A DNA stretch of 64,000 nt, from the NCBI GenBank assembly GCA_949126835.1, contig OX421509.1:7338911-7402910 (forward strand), read 5' to 3'. Under the pieces are notes generated by a model, which was not told the origin of the DNA, ran no database searches, and was given only the letters and a program-made list of their open reading frames with translations. Shown here piece by piece: positions 1 to 10,042 of the stretch (position 1 is its first letter; every line of letters begins with the position of its first letter). The position numbers and the translations under genes are program-made. This DNA comes from Anisus vortex. Its lineage: Eukaryota > Mollusca > Gastropoda > Planorbidae.

Positions 1-638
1 ATCAAGTCCAATAGTCCGTCGTATGTTTTGTCAATGCCACTAAGCTCTACCCATCGCTTCAAGTAGTATTTTACTTTTCTGATGTAGCTTCCTGATTTGT
101 CCCCCTTGTCTGGTCGCATGTTCCAAAATCGGTCACTATATCCTGCGCATGTTAGCCCATAGTGTTTTTGTATTTCTTTTTTTAGCTTCACGTAGTCTGT
201 TTCCGCGCCTAGTTCCGTGGTATAATGGTCGCACCCTCTATCTAACAAAATTTTTCTGAACTCATGGCACCATCGTTTTCCTTCTAACCCTATTTCTATG
301 GCTTCTCTTTCGAAAATATCTATTAGGTTGTCAATATCTTCTGGTTCATTACCCCCTTTCAGTCCTACCAGCCGCATCTTTATCCATTTCTTTCCGCCTT
401 CGTCCTCTCTTTTACTCTCTATCATTTCTCCCTCCGACTTCGCGCTTTCTTTCAATAATTCCAATTTTTTTATTTCTCTCTCTTCTCTCCTTGTATTCCT
501 TTCTTCCCGTTCCCTCTCTAGTTCCCGTGCATCTTTTAATTTCTTTTCTGCCCATTCTATCAAGTCTCCGCCCTCTAATTTACATTTCTCTCCTAAGTCT
601 ATATAATAGGCTAAACCCAGTTTATCCTCATTACTCAT
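1..638 (-). CDS. LTR-retrotransposon gag-like protein, partial at the window edge
   Basis: An uninterrupted frame starts at the ATG at 638-636 and runs off the left edge after 212 codons, with no stop. Residues from about 45 to 85 are highly charged (many E, R and K) and probably form a coiled coil. The part that follows looks like a retroelement capsid: a KRWCHEFRKILL stretch, then FWNMRPDKGDKSGSYIRK and YLKRWVELSGIDKTYDGLLDL, which resembles the R-x-F-x-x-M ... RW-L segment of Ty3-type and SCAN-like gag proteins. The LTR and primer-binding site upstream on the same strand (2802-3075) support a retrotransposon. No zinc knuckle, protease or polymerase is visible, because these would lie beyond the edge. 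A domesticated gag-derived gene is possible but less likely. Confidence 0.6.
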   Translation of the reverse strand, partial: MSNEDKLGLAYYIDLGEKCKLEGGDLIEWAEKKLKDARELEREREERNTRREEREIKKLELLKESAKSEGEMIESKREDEGGKKWIKMRLVGLKGGNEPEDIDNLIDIFEREAIEIGLEGKRWCHEFRKILLDRGCDHYTTELGAETDYVKLKKEIQKHYGLTCAGYSDRFWNMRPDKGDKSGSYIRKVKYYLKRWVELSGIDKTYDGLLDL

Positions 639-774
639 TTTACCACTCCAAATTCTACTAATTAAGTAATCAGAAAAAATTAATTTCTAGTGTGTGAAAG
701 AAAAAAATAAAAAAAATGTATAGTTTGTAGTCCCACTTATTCAATTGTGCGATCAGTTACTTCCTAATCAATTG

Positions 775-1935
775 TTATTAATAGTGGAGAACACGGACCC
801 CACGAGATATTTTCGTGTGTCATATATCAAATTAAAGGTCTACTTGCCCTGATTACAAAACAGTTGGTTTCATTTAACGATTGCATTTCTGTATTTTTTT
901 ATTTAATTTAGAAATTTTGTTAATTTTGTGTGTTTTGTGAAATTTTTTGTTGTAAATAAAACTTTGTTACGTCCCCTTGTGTTTTTGTTAATATCCCATG
1001 ATGCTATACTTATCCCATGATGCTATGCTGTGCACGAGGTCCTAAAAAAAGTGAACCGCCATTTTGTGGCCAAAAACATATTTTACGCTTTTTTTTTAAA
1101 TTCTTTATTTGGCTATACTTTAGGTTTAGTAGGTTCAGTAGGAATTAGTAGGGGGTCAGTAGGGGTCAGTAGGGGGTCAGTAGGGGTCAGTAGGGGTCAG
1201 TAGGGGTCAGTAGGGGTTAGGGATCGGGGTTAGGGGTCAGGGTTAGGGGTCAGGGTTAGGGTTAGGGGTCAGTAGGGGTCAGTAGTGGTTAGGGATCAGG
1301 GTTAGGGTTAGGGGTCTCTAGATATAGGGTTTAGGGATCAGTAGGGTCAGGGTTAGTTTCTAGGTTAAGGATGGATACGTAGTATTTTTATTTTTGAAAA
1401 AAAAAATTTTTTGGCTTTTTTTGGGCCAACATGGCATATTGCACGTCACATCGCAAATGCGATATTGTATCCCATAATGCATCATCGAAGGCGACAATCA
1501 TGGCGACATGTCTGTATTACTGTAATGATGTAGACGATTTTTTGTTTTATTTCATATTAAAAAGGTATGAAAGTGATCTTTTAATGCTTTTTTAGGTTTT
1601 TAAATACATTTTTATATCGGTTCTAAAGAAATTTTACTGAAAATTTTAACTGCTGGAGCTATTTTAGGTTCGATTAAAAGTGATAGTATTAAAGCTTTAA
1701 TGACGTCACATTACTAAAAAAACAAAATGGCGGGTGTCGTTTTAATATTTCATATAAAATCTTCGTTTTTTTTTCGTAAATTTTTTTTTTCAAAAAATGT
1801 ATTGTGAAAAGTATCTTCCGTTGTTCATTAGACAATAAGCAATAGCTCCAGGCAAAAATTTTCAGTAAAATTTTTTTAGAACACTTAGTTCTGCGTGGGG
1901 CCGCTGTTCTCCACTATTACCCAATTGTTTACTAA
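775..1935. mobile_element. Possible DNA transposon with inverted termini
   Basis: The sequence AATAGTGGAGAACA followed by a CCCCACG block at about 779-806 recurs inverted at about 1896-1924. The similarity covers about 30 bp with small gaps. A second, inner inverted pair lies at 1619-1668 and 1835-1884. No transposase frame is present. The boundaries and target duplication are unclear. Confidence 0.4.
1121..1356 (+). repeat. Degenerate telomere-like array (GGGGTCAGTA and GGGTTA units)
   Basis: About ten units of GGGGTCAGTA pass into runs of GGGTTAGGG and GGGTTAGGGGTCA. GGGTTA is the animal telomere hexamer, and here it is mixed with a ten-base variant. The G-rich strand is the plus strand. 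It lies inside the leader of the LTR element. Confidence 0.75.
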
Positions 1936-2801
1936 AATAGTAATTACTGATAACGACACTGTAAGCGATTTTGTCAACCCAGTGTGTGTATACAAATCCC
2001 AAATTATACAAGGGTGTCATTAAAGACCACCACTGATGTCGAAAAATAATCTTATTTTTCCAACACACGCTGAGTTAATTGCCCTAAAAAAATATTTCTA
2101 CACTATTCTCCACACATGTAAATTCACTTCGAAATTTGTGTAGGATAATAAATAATTTCATTAAAATAAACAGAAAGCATCAGGGATGCACACCATTAAA
2201 ATAAACAGAAAGCATAATACATAGCATACACAAAATCATGAATCATAATAAAACTTAAATACAGGCATACTTGCTTTTACAATCGCCGATGCGCTTGAGT
2301 AGTTTCTTCCCGTAAACAGGTCAACAATGTCAACGGTCACAGTTCGATGTACCTCTGGTCACACACACAGGGAAATAACTAGCAGTTCATTCAGCGTGTG
2401 TTTTTACCCGTTTTGTTTCGTCCCAGTATCAGGGATGCACATCAGGTTTTGTCATTCACAGCACGGGACGGCAAGGTTAGCACGTCAGGGTTGTCACTCA
2501 CAGCACAGGACGGGCAAAGTGAGAGACCCCAGGTCAGCATACGGTCCCGCACACGATCAGCTTACGTGTAGATCACAGCACAAGGCAGCACAATACCTTT
2601 GCTGGCACCTTATTGCTGTAGTGTAGTTTAAAATTTAAAATTCACAGTACTTCTGGTTACGATGATCATCGCACCATTTAAACTAATGTTAAATGTTATT
2701 TTAAGTTCGAGACGTACAGGGTCTGGTCGAACCTCTAAAGTATGGAAACTGCACACAACGCTTGTTATTCCCAGTTCGAGACGTACTGGGTCTGGGTCGA
2801 A

Positions 2802-2818
2802 CCTCTAGTTGGGCGCCA
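2802..2818 (-). promoter_or_regulatory. Retroelement primer-binding site
   Basis: On the minus strand TGGCGCCCAAC begins two bases after the end of the LTR. TGGCGCCCAAC is the usual start of a primer-binding site complementary to the 3' end of a lysine tRNA. Confidence 0.6.
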
Positions 2819-2820
2819 AA

Positions 2821-3075
2821 TGTTATAATTATATTACACTGTTATAGTCATTCTTTATTCAACTAACACGCTGGACACAAGGGTTTCAGTTCAACACTTT
2901 ATTTAACATGTACATTCTCCGAATCACAAATCAAAATCCCTACAGCTCTGTACTGCTCAGCTCTCATACCCCCGAATGTCCAGTCTTCCTATCTTACACA
3001 CCCCGTGTTCGCTCCCTTCATTCACGATTCCCCCTAACTGACTTGAGTTCATTCATTCCTATATTTACAATAACA
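2821..3075 (-). mobile_element. Long terminal repeat of the LTR retrotransposon
   Basis: On the minus strand the segment starts TGTTATTGTAAATATAGG and ends ATTATAACA, so the termini are TG...CA with an inverted TGTTAT/ATAACA. Two AATAAA signals occur near its end, at about 2905 and 2855. The primer-binding site follows after two bases and the gag-like ORF lies further along on the same strand. The length of 255 bp is short but normal for this class. The far boundary is chosen from the terminal inverted repeat only, because the second LTR is outside the window. Confidence 0.55.
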
Positions 3076-3086
3076 TCACTGGGCTC

Positions 3087-3118
<32 letters not shown>
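3087..3118. repeat. (CA)n microsatellite
   Basis: Sixteen CA units lie just outside the proposed LTR end. Confidence 0.9.
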
Positions 3119-3124
<6 letters not shown>

Positions 3125-3289
3125 CCTACACACACCCATTTGTCGACAATAGATTTTAATCCATTCATATCCACTCTCTTTCACTCAAAATAGCTCACAA
3201 CAACACACCATTTTATAATTTTGGAAATTATTTAATTCAAAATGTTAACCATGCATTGTTTGACAACGTAGATCTAGATCTACATTGTC

Positions 3290-3425
3290 TAAGGCTATTT
3301 TTTTTCTACATTTTAAAAAAAATCATTTTTTTAAAGATTGTAAATCTACTAGCGACACCGGGCAATTTAGATTTTGGCTTTTAAAAAAAGGACTTGCATA
3401 ATATTTTTTACCCAATAAGAATTTT
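3290..3425. repeat. Dispersed repeat with GACACCGGGCAATTTAG core
   Basis: A T-rich and A-rich stretch is followed by a core containing ACCGGGCAATTTAG. The same order recurs at 22480-22580, and a diverged piece lies near 4228-4255. The family is not identified. Confidence 0.45.
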
Positions 3426-3464
3426 TAAATGTATTCAGTAAAAACGTTTTTTTTTTTTCTAGAA

Positions 3465-4050
3465 CTTATACAGTCTATAAAGTTTATAAATAATTTCAAA
3501 TATCTAGGAGCAATCATATCCGTATACGGACGCTGTGAGTCAGAAATTTGAGCAACGATTGGGACTGCAATGGCGGCAAAGGTTATCCTAAACAGAATCT
3601 GGAGCAGCAAAAGCATAGGCCTCCCAACAAAGCTCAAAGCCCTTGTCAAAATTATTGTTCTGCATGGATGTCAGACCTGACGCTGCTATCAGCAACTGAA
3701 AAAAACTTGGAGGCTTTTAAAAATAAATGCATGAGAAAAATACTCCCAAATCTCCTGCGTATAACACAGGGCTTATGCGTATGGGTGGGACAGAATATTC
3801 TCAATCGCAGGCCCTCAAGAAAACATTATGGCAACAATCAAACGGCGCAAACTGACATGGTTCGGTCATGTGTTGCGGCACAATAGCCTGTCAAAAATAA
3901 TCCTCCAGGGCACGGTAGAAGGTGGACGTCGGAGAGGCTGTCAACGGAGATGCTAGTTCGACAACATAAAGTATTGGACAGGGCTGCAGTTGACTCAACT
4001 ACTCACAACCGCTTAATACAGGCAAAAGTGGAAAAGGTTGACTGCTGAGA
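3465..4050 (+). pseudogene. Degenerate non-LTR reverse transcriptase C-terminus (RTE-like)
   Basis: Frame-broken translation gives FKYLGAI, then AAKVILNRIWSSKSIGLPTK, then KLKALVKIIVLHGCQT, then KLTWFGHVLRHNSLSK, then QGTVEGGRRRGCQRR, and finally a degenerate DNIKYWTGL. This is the post-polymerase region of animal endonuclease-reverse-transcriptase LINEs, where WFGHVLRH and EGGRRRGRQR are hallmarks. Several stops and shifts show it is dead. The 5' part is missing, as is usual after incomplete target-primed integration. Confidence 0.7.
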
Positions 4051-4311
4051 AGTCCATTCGCTCCCCTACCCCCACCCCCCACCCCCCACCCCAAACGACT
4101 ACAACGGTCGTGGGATTGATTATGATGATGATAATAAAGTCTATAGCCTTGTGTTCATTGTAGTTGCTGACACTTTGTATCGGTCGCTTATATACGCTTG
4201 TGTTTGTTTTATCCCCCCCCCCCCGGGGGGCAACGCCGGCGAATTTAGCTTGTTATAAATATTATATTCCGCTAAGAGAAAGACAGAACACTAGATCACT
4301 GATATATATAA

Positions 4312-4478
4312 ATGTTTATTTTCCAAATTACGTTGTTTTATAACGAATTGAAAAATGGTTGTTCCGAGATTTATATGCGGCTTAGTGAGATCGTACGTAT
4401 AAAAATGTTTATTTTCACAATATAGGTTGTTTACGGCGAGTTGAAAAATGGTTGTTCACAAATGTAGATGAGGCTATC
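4312..4478 (-). repeat. Partial tandem duplication of the lectin gene 3' end
   Basis: Positions 4312-4385 repeat 4405-4478 with an offset of about 93 bp. Both include TGAAAAATGGTTGTTC and a TGTTTATTTTC segment. The downstream copy would still read EQPFFNSL then stop, like the true gene end EQPFFNSP. It copies the last coding bases plus the 3' untranslated region. Confidence 0.65.
4408..4413 (-). terminator. Polyadenylation signal AATAAA of the lectin gene
   Basis: AATAAA on the minus strand lies about 18 bases after the TAA stop of the last lectin exon. A second copy sits in the duplicated segment near 4318. Confidence 0.5.
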
Positions 4479-4558
4479 GGTACAAGGGGTGTCATTTAGC
4501 ATGTTCAAGTAGCCGAAATGATTGCAGTTTTCATTGCCGTATCGGTTATTGGGTGAAT
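4431..4558 (-). CDS. Lectin gene terminal exon
   Basis: The acceptor is TATACAG. The split codon completes Asp, giving PPDSPNN, then GNENC, LNMLNDTPC, YICEQPFFNSP and a TAA stop. Confidence 0.85.
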
Positions 4559-4745
4559 CTGTATAGAATATACAAATACGTATAAATGCATACAAATAAT
4601 ACATATCTTCAGAGAGAGAGAGAGAGAGAAAGAAAGAGAGTAATACAATAATAACGGATTGATTGAAAATTAGTATTGACATCTAATGTTGTGATTTATC
4701 GCTCGACAGACAGACTTGCCTATAAGTGTGGATTTTCAGTCAAAT

Positions 4746-4776
<31 letters not shown>

Positions 4777-7700
4777 AAGACACAGATAAGTCAATTACTT
4801 GATAGATATACAAACATAGATAGAGAGATACAATCATAAATATAAAAAATAAATACTTATAGATACATAGTCAGATATATTAACAGATAAAGCGTTTGTT
4901 AAAGAGAAAGTAAGTAAAATAGAAAGACAGAATGATGGACATAGATATTAATATATAAAGCAAAAGACATAGAGATGGAAATATATACTTAAATATACTT
5001 AGGGTACTGTTTCTGCAGCAACATGCACTTATTTTTCCCTTTGCGGAATTCCATCGGATCATTATCGTGTTGGTTTGACTCCTCCGTATACCTGCAATGT
5101 CGACCGGTAGCGACAAATCCTATATTATAGGTATAGACATCTAGGCATCAGGGCGGGCTTGATGCGGGATCGCTGCGCTCATTGCTTCCTCCCCAGCGAA
5201 CTTTGGGGCCTCTCGGCAGTGCATTGAGTCTCGTACGCTCAGCAGGGGGCTGTCCGCCCCCCCCCCCCCCCTCTCCTTGCGTTAGCTCACTGCTGTGCGC
5301 TTGATGCAAGCGTACTGGTGGTCTCCACATGGCGCCGCTTTGAGGCTCAAGGGAACAGAAGTGTCATTTATATACCAGATTAAAGCTAAAACAACCATAT
5401 CATATAACAACAAATCCCCCCCCCCCCCACACACACACACAATATTACACTAACCTGGTGGAAAGATCTGGCTTATTAAAGTTGCATCACAAATGGTGTT
5501 GTCATCTTCCCACCTGTAGACGCCTTCAACTTCCATATCATTCAGACCCACCCATGGAGTTTTCCCAGGGAAGTTGTCTTGTAGAATCTTCAATTTCTCC
5601 ACGGACTTTAAAGTATAGAGGTAGCCTGATTTGGCTATAGAGTCGATATAATATAAGGATTTAAATATAGAAGCTATTTGCTTTGGCTACAGACTAAATA
5701 TAATATAAATATGCAAATATGGACATAGCTTGATTGGCTATTGAGTCAAGACAAGAACAATTAAAAGAATTAGCGATTGCAACATTTGCTTTTGAGTTCA
5801 AATAATATAATGATGCTTATTATAAGACAAACTCTTTATGTTAAAACATAAATGGACTGTCATATTGTTTTTGACCAACCTCGGCAGTCATCTCTAGCGG
5901 TTATGTAGCTAACTTTGTTGGTAGACTCCCACACACATGCTGTAACCGAACCACTGGTTAGAAATTTGAATCCAGCTTTTGTATTACATGTACTATAAAT
6001 ACCGTCAGTTGTTCCTGTGCTTGTATTGGATGCCTTACAGTTTCCTAGAATGTATTAAAAGAGATCTCAAAATATGATAATATGGCATCGAAAATCTGTG
6101 GCTGATACACAATGCTTGCCTATCAATCGCCAATCAAGTTCCTTTGGGCAATCAGTTGGACTTAGTACCGTATGCCTATCACACAATACAATTGAACATG
6201 ACAAGAATATACTTGATCATAATTAAAATTCCAATGTTAAAAAATGGCTCTATGCATGTTTGTCTATTGTTGTTGTTTTGGCTCACTGTTAAAATCGATA
6301 TAAACTTACATTATGTTTGTTTGGAGAGCTATATAAATCGATCATTATTATTATTATTTTTTGGCACGACAACACAACCTAATAGGCACATATACACTGT
6401 TAACAAACTTAATTTTTAAATAGCACTTCTACCAGCTGTAATACCAGCTACTTTGGTAGAAACTAATGCGAAGTTTCCCCAAGATATGAAAAACTATTTA
6501 ACAAATGTTTACAACGAATTCATAATAAATAGAGCTCCAATGCTTATTACAAGTATTACAATTAGAAAGATAAGCAGCAATAGAGCATTTTGCAATCACG
6601 TGATAAAATACACGTTTTTTTTTGTTGTTGTTTACTTTGTCTTGGGTGACAAATGGCAGACGTATTAGTATTCTATAGGTTTTACTTTTTTAATATATTA
6701 TTTCAACAATATGACGTACAAAAAATATAAAACACTGTTATGGGAAAAAGATGTACATTCAAAGCTAACATTTAAACCATTAACAATCAATGGAATAGGT
6801 TCCGTAAGTGCATAATAAATTAATTTAAGATGTCGATTGTCGAAAGTTAGCCTTAACATACTATCTAAAAGAAAAACATGAGGCAGGCTGTACAATGTTT
6901 CACAGTAGCTATCGAAAAACTATAAAAGCCTCAAATCTTGTTTACTTTGTAGACGGACTATTAAGAACTAGTATCACAGTTAAATATTAAAATGTATGCA
7001 AACAAGTTCCTTACATTTTTGGTGTAAAATAGACAATGTTAAATAACAATGTTATTCAACATCATCATCACCATGGCTGCTATTTAGCCACTTAGTTACG
7101 TCATCTAAAAACTAGAAACCTAAGCCACTCCTATTGCAAATACTCTATTAGTTAATTTGATAAACATGACAACATTAGTGGTAAGAAGGGACAAAATAAT
7201 AGTATTGATATAAAGGACTTAAATTCTAAAGTAGCAAAAAGAGCAAATGCTCTATTAATGTACTAAGAAAGACATTCAGAAAAAAACTCGTTTCAATTTT
7301 TCCCACATTAATCATCATAAATTCGCTTCTTGCGCTTATGGCATCCGTGCATGGAATGGGTTGCTTGAACACTCCAAGCAAACCCATAACTCGACAGAAT
7401 TATACAATCTAATTATAGACATAGACCACAGATAAGCGTAGTATGTAGTAAGTCGTCTGTATATAAGGAGCGCCTTGAATAATAAACGATATATGACTTA
7501 AGGTAAGGCAAAGACTATATTATAAGATGGACCGCTTGCTTTGCTATTTCTGCTATTTGATAACTTGAAACAGTTAGTTTCGGAACTTCCGATCGCGTTA
7601 CGTTTTTATAGACTTAGTAATTCGCTATGATTTTCTCAATGGAAAATTAAGATTTAAATATCGAAAGTTGTATACATCGGGAACCCTTAACCCTTCCCGT

Positions 7701-8672
7701 GCCGACCTACTTCTATATATGCTGCCTTCAGTTCCGCTGTATACGCGCCCGGGACTGTAAGGGTTAATGCAATCGTAAGAACGTAGAAGTCATTAAGACA
7801 ACCTTATTGGTTGCGCACGAAAAAAATAAAAGAACTAGTTTGTTTTGCGTATTTTTCATAAAAGCTATTATTAATGTTTTCTCAAATGTCCAATTGCTTT
7901 TCATAAAACAGAAAGACATCGCCATCTTCATGCTGAAAAGATCTCTGCTAACCAGACCGCCACTTTTTAAGTACATGTTTGACCAGAAGATATTGAGGAT
8001 GCGAGGAAGGTATTTGTGTCTGGATAATCGAAGGTTGTTTGTAGTCTTCCAACACTTATACTGGAGAACGTTGAGAACATTATTAATTACTCTTGAATAT
8101 TATTGTATAGGGCCTATTATTATTATTTTGGCTTGCAGGCTCAGATCTTAGCCTTCACACGAAAGTAAAGGTTTATTTTCTAGAATAGGAATCGGCAACC
8201 TACGGCACACGTGCCAGACTTGGCATTCAGAGCGATTTTCAATGGCACGAGGAAGGCCCATCAAAGCCAATTCAAGACTCTTCTACGTGGAATTGAGTGC
8301 TAGAACAGGATGACTTTTACGATGTTGGCACGCTGAATGAATTAGAAATCCTACTTTGGCGCAGTATGATTAAAAGGTTGCCAACCCCTGTTCGTTCTAG
8401 ATGACCGTAGAAACGCTATGTCTTAAACTTACCTTATTTTGTGAACTTCAAGAAGTGTACAAGTATCATTGCATGGACATATATAAACTTCAACTCACCC
8501 ATGTCGCATCGCTGTAACTGTTTGTTTAATGAATAACAGATACAGTTTTGACTGAGACACCTGATAGCACATTCAGTCATGCTTCTTGCTTGGTCAGATG
8601 TTGAAGTGTTGAGAATGACATTGTTGGGTTCTTCTACTTTATGGAATACGGATGAATACACTTTTGCTTCAG
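4431..8672 (-). CDS. PAN plus C-type lectin secreted protein, 5' exon missing
   Basis: Four exons join without frame conflict: 8499-8672, 5880-6044, 5455-5625 and 4431-4558. All junctions are phase 1 with GT donors and AG acceptors. They give about 212 residues. The first 57 form a PAN/apple-like segment with cysteine spacing ECAIRCLSQNCICY and QRCDMG. The rest is one C-type lectin domain with TARDDC, WVGLNDMEVEGVYRW, GNENC, NDTPC and YICEQP. The canonical WND reads LND, and the calcium and sugar motif position reads PPD rather than EPN or QPD, so calcium-dependent sugar binding is uncertain. The first exon opens in phase 1, so an upstream exon with a signal peptide is expected; I did not find it. 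Related snail proteins are secreted and bind sugars in mucus or immunity, which is family knowledge. Introns hold dispersed repeats. Confidence 0.8.
4611..4640. repeat. (GA)n microsatellite
   Basis: AG-rich dinucleotide tract in the last intron of the lectin gene, about 50 bp upstream (in transcript direction) of the terminal-exon acceptor. Confidence 0.8.
4749..4776. repeat. (TA)n microsatellite
   Basis: Pure TA repeat in the last lectin intron. Confidence 0.9.
5040..5345 (+). repeat. Dispersed repeat family A, copy 1
   Basis: Segments such as ACAAATCCTATA, CATTGCTTCCTCCCC and CCTCTCGGCAGTG match 30560-30930 in the same order, with about three-quarters identity by eye. A poly-C run is inserted at 5257-5270. 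It lies in the last lectin intron. A third piece is at 59690-59900. Confidence 0.65.
5455..5625 (-). CDS. Lectin gene exon: WVGL core of the C-type lectin domain
   Basis: The acceptor is AATCAG and the donor is GTTAGT. The exon encodes YLYTLKSVEKLKILQ, then WVGLNDMEVEGVYRWEDD, and ends IFPP. The WxGL and W-x-D positions are the family core. Confidence 0.85.
5880..6044 (-). CDS. Lectin gene exon: first third of the C-type lectin domain
   Basis: The acceptor is TTCTAG and the donor is GTTGGT, which is a weak consensus. The exon encodes NCKASN through TARDDCR, including the first conserved cysteines and the helix ending in ARDDC. Confidence 0.75.
6260..6390 (+). repeat. Dispersed repeat family B, copy 1
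   Basis: Contains CTTACATTATGTTTGTTTGG. The same segment occurs at 58520-58640 (plus) and 8765-8830 (minus). Copies lie in introns of both host genes, and the family is unclassified. Confidence 0.55.
7265..7480 (+). pseudogene. Diverged 3' end of a LINE related to the 34-kb element
   Basis: Degenerate sequence corresponds to the end of LINE ORF2: GCATCCGTGCATGGAATGGG, then a region like ACCACAGATAAGCGTAG. It is strongly decayed compared with the copies at 16480 and 46500. Confidence 0.45.
7691..7763. mobile_element. 73-bp piggyBac-like miniature element
   Basis: TTAA at 7687-7690 and 7764-7767 flanks a 73-bp unit that begins CCCTTCCCG and ends ACTGTAAGGG. TTAA target duplications and CCC...GGG termini are typical of the piggyBac superfamily. 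It is near-identical in reverse complement to 31428-31500. Confidence 0.75.
8186..8390. mobile_element. 205-bp hAT miniature element
   Basis: The termini read TAGGAATCGGCAACC and GGTTGCCAACCCCTG. The interior (GTGCCAGACTTGGCA, GCTGAATGAATTAGAAATCC) matches 46004-46203. A TTCTAGA-type duplication is offset by four bases on the right. Confidence 0.7.
8499..8672 (-). CDS. Lectin gene exon: PAN/apple-like segment
   Basis: The acceptor is TTACAG and the donor is GTGAGT. The exon begins and ends in phase 1 and encodes 57 residues with four to five cysteines in the PAN pattern. Confidence 0.75.
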
Positions 8673-9396
8673 CTGTAACAGCTTTAAATAAAAGTGTATA
8701 CACATTGAGAAATCAAATTTCAGCTAGAGTAAAAACAAGTTTCAGTGATGTTTAAATAAGTCTTTCCATATTTATATGGCCCTGCCAACAAACATAATAT
8801 AAGCTCAGAGCGCATTTAACATTGAGCAACAAATAAACAATAACGTGAATATAATTCTCTAAGATGAAAATAGGATACAGCTAAGTAATAACCTTAAAAC
8901 TTTACAAACATATGTCAAAGCAAATAAATGTAGCATTAACCGCGGTAATATAAAATTGAAGCGGTAGGGGGCTAAAAAAATTTAATGAAGATAAATGTTT
9001 AAATACCTAATTTATAGAAAATTTCTTTAAATAATAATAGCTGTTCTTCTAAATCTCTACGCTATGTATTTACCAAGGCAAAACAACGTAATCCAGCAGC
9101 AAAATCTAACTCTAAACTTAGTATTTAACATTTCCAGACTGTCTTCAAGCGTCATGAGATGAGAAAATGACTAAGAAATGATTGCAAGTCGTCACAAAGG
9201 TCTATATAGAAGAGAATTTCTTGAGTGATACATATTTAATGAGGGATTTTGTGTAGAGCTTCTATCGATCATAGAAGTTTCATTATATCTTTATCTATTA
9301 CAGCGGATATTTCAATGCAGCAGGCTAATAATTTAATTGCGAGGATGGTTTAAGATGGGTCTCTGGCGATTTGATAGTGCGATAACTGGTACAGTA

Positions 9397-9652
9397 TCCC
9401 GTCGGACCAAATTGATCCATAGGGCCGGTGAAGCATCGTTTCTGTGGCCACGGCATACTAGGTGATTCTGTGTCCAGCGATTGGCACAGCCGCCTTTACT
9501 TTACTCCCAACTAAGGTCAGGTACCTACTAGGAGCTGCGTAGACTCAGGGACACCCTCCAGCCCCGGGAAAAAAATCCTAGCCTGCATAGGATTCGAACC
9601 GAGGACCTTTGGTACGCTAGTCGAACGCCCTGCAGCTAGGCCACCGTGTCCC
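9397..9652 (-). mobile_element. tRNA-derived SINE, near full length
   Basis: On the minus strand, an A box TGGCCTAGCTG and a B box GGTTCGAATCC head a body with CTAGGATTTTTTTCCC, AGTAAAGTAAAGGCGG, TGGCCACAGAAAC and GGTCCGACGGG. Related copies lie at 20336, 26005, 47428, 50703 and 60524. Confidence 0.8.
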
Positions 9653-10042
9653 ACATATACAAAATATAACCATAAAAACAATATGATAATAAACAACTTT
9701 TTATTTCATTAAAGGCATTAAAGGTGTCAATTTTAGGTGGAAACGTTGGGTGACACAAATTGTGTGATCTGTAGTTAAAAATGTAAATACTCTGTCAAGA
9801 GTTTTTCAAGTAATCAAAAGATAAAGAAGCAATGAAGATCTCATTGATTGTTGTTTCATCTACATTTCATTGAGTTGATGTGACTGTGGTGAAGCTGATG
9901 CGTGTATACATATTACGTCAATATAATCGTTTAAGCCTTGACAAACAATATGTGATTGTACTATTTCATACTTTATTCTACACTATTTCACTGCGTGCAT
10001 TATATGTTAACTATTGTGATAGTTTTACGTCAATGTGACCAA

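Larger units (their letters stand above)
639..2801 (-). other. Long leader between primer-binding site and gag-like ORF
   Basis: About 2.2 kb separates the primer-binding site from the gag-like start, which is long for an LTR element. No supported gene lies here. It contains an inverted-repeat element (about 775-1935), a telomere-like array (1121-1356), a tandem copy of a 35-bp segment near 2155-2215, and two copies of a segment reading GTTCGAGACGTAC near 2706 and 2773. Later insertions probably lengthened it. Confidence 0.4.

Noticed and set aside
298..606. Plus-strand serine- and phenylalanine-rich 102-codon frame
   Set aside because: It is antisense to the charged coiled-coil part of the gag-like ORF.
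7807..8151. 114-codon plus frame and its antisense partner
   Set aside because: No family was recognised. The minus strand (ILNIFWSN... region) faintly resembles a LINE tail, but too weakly to call.
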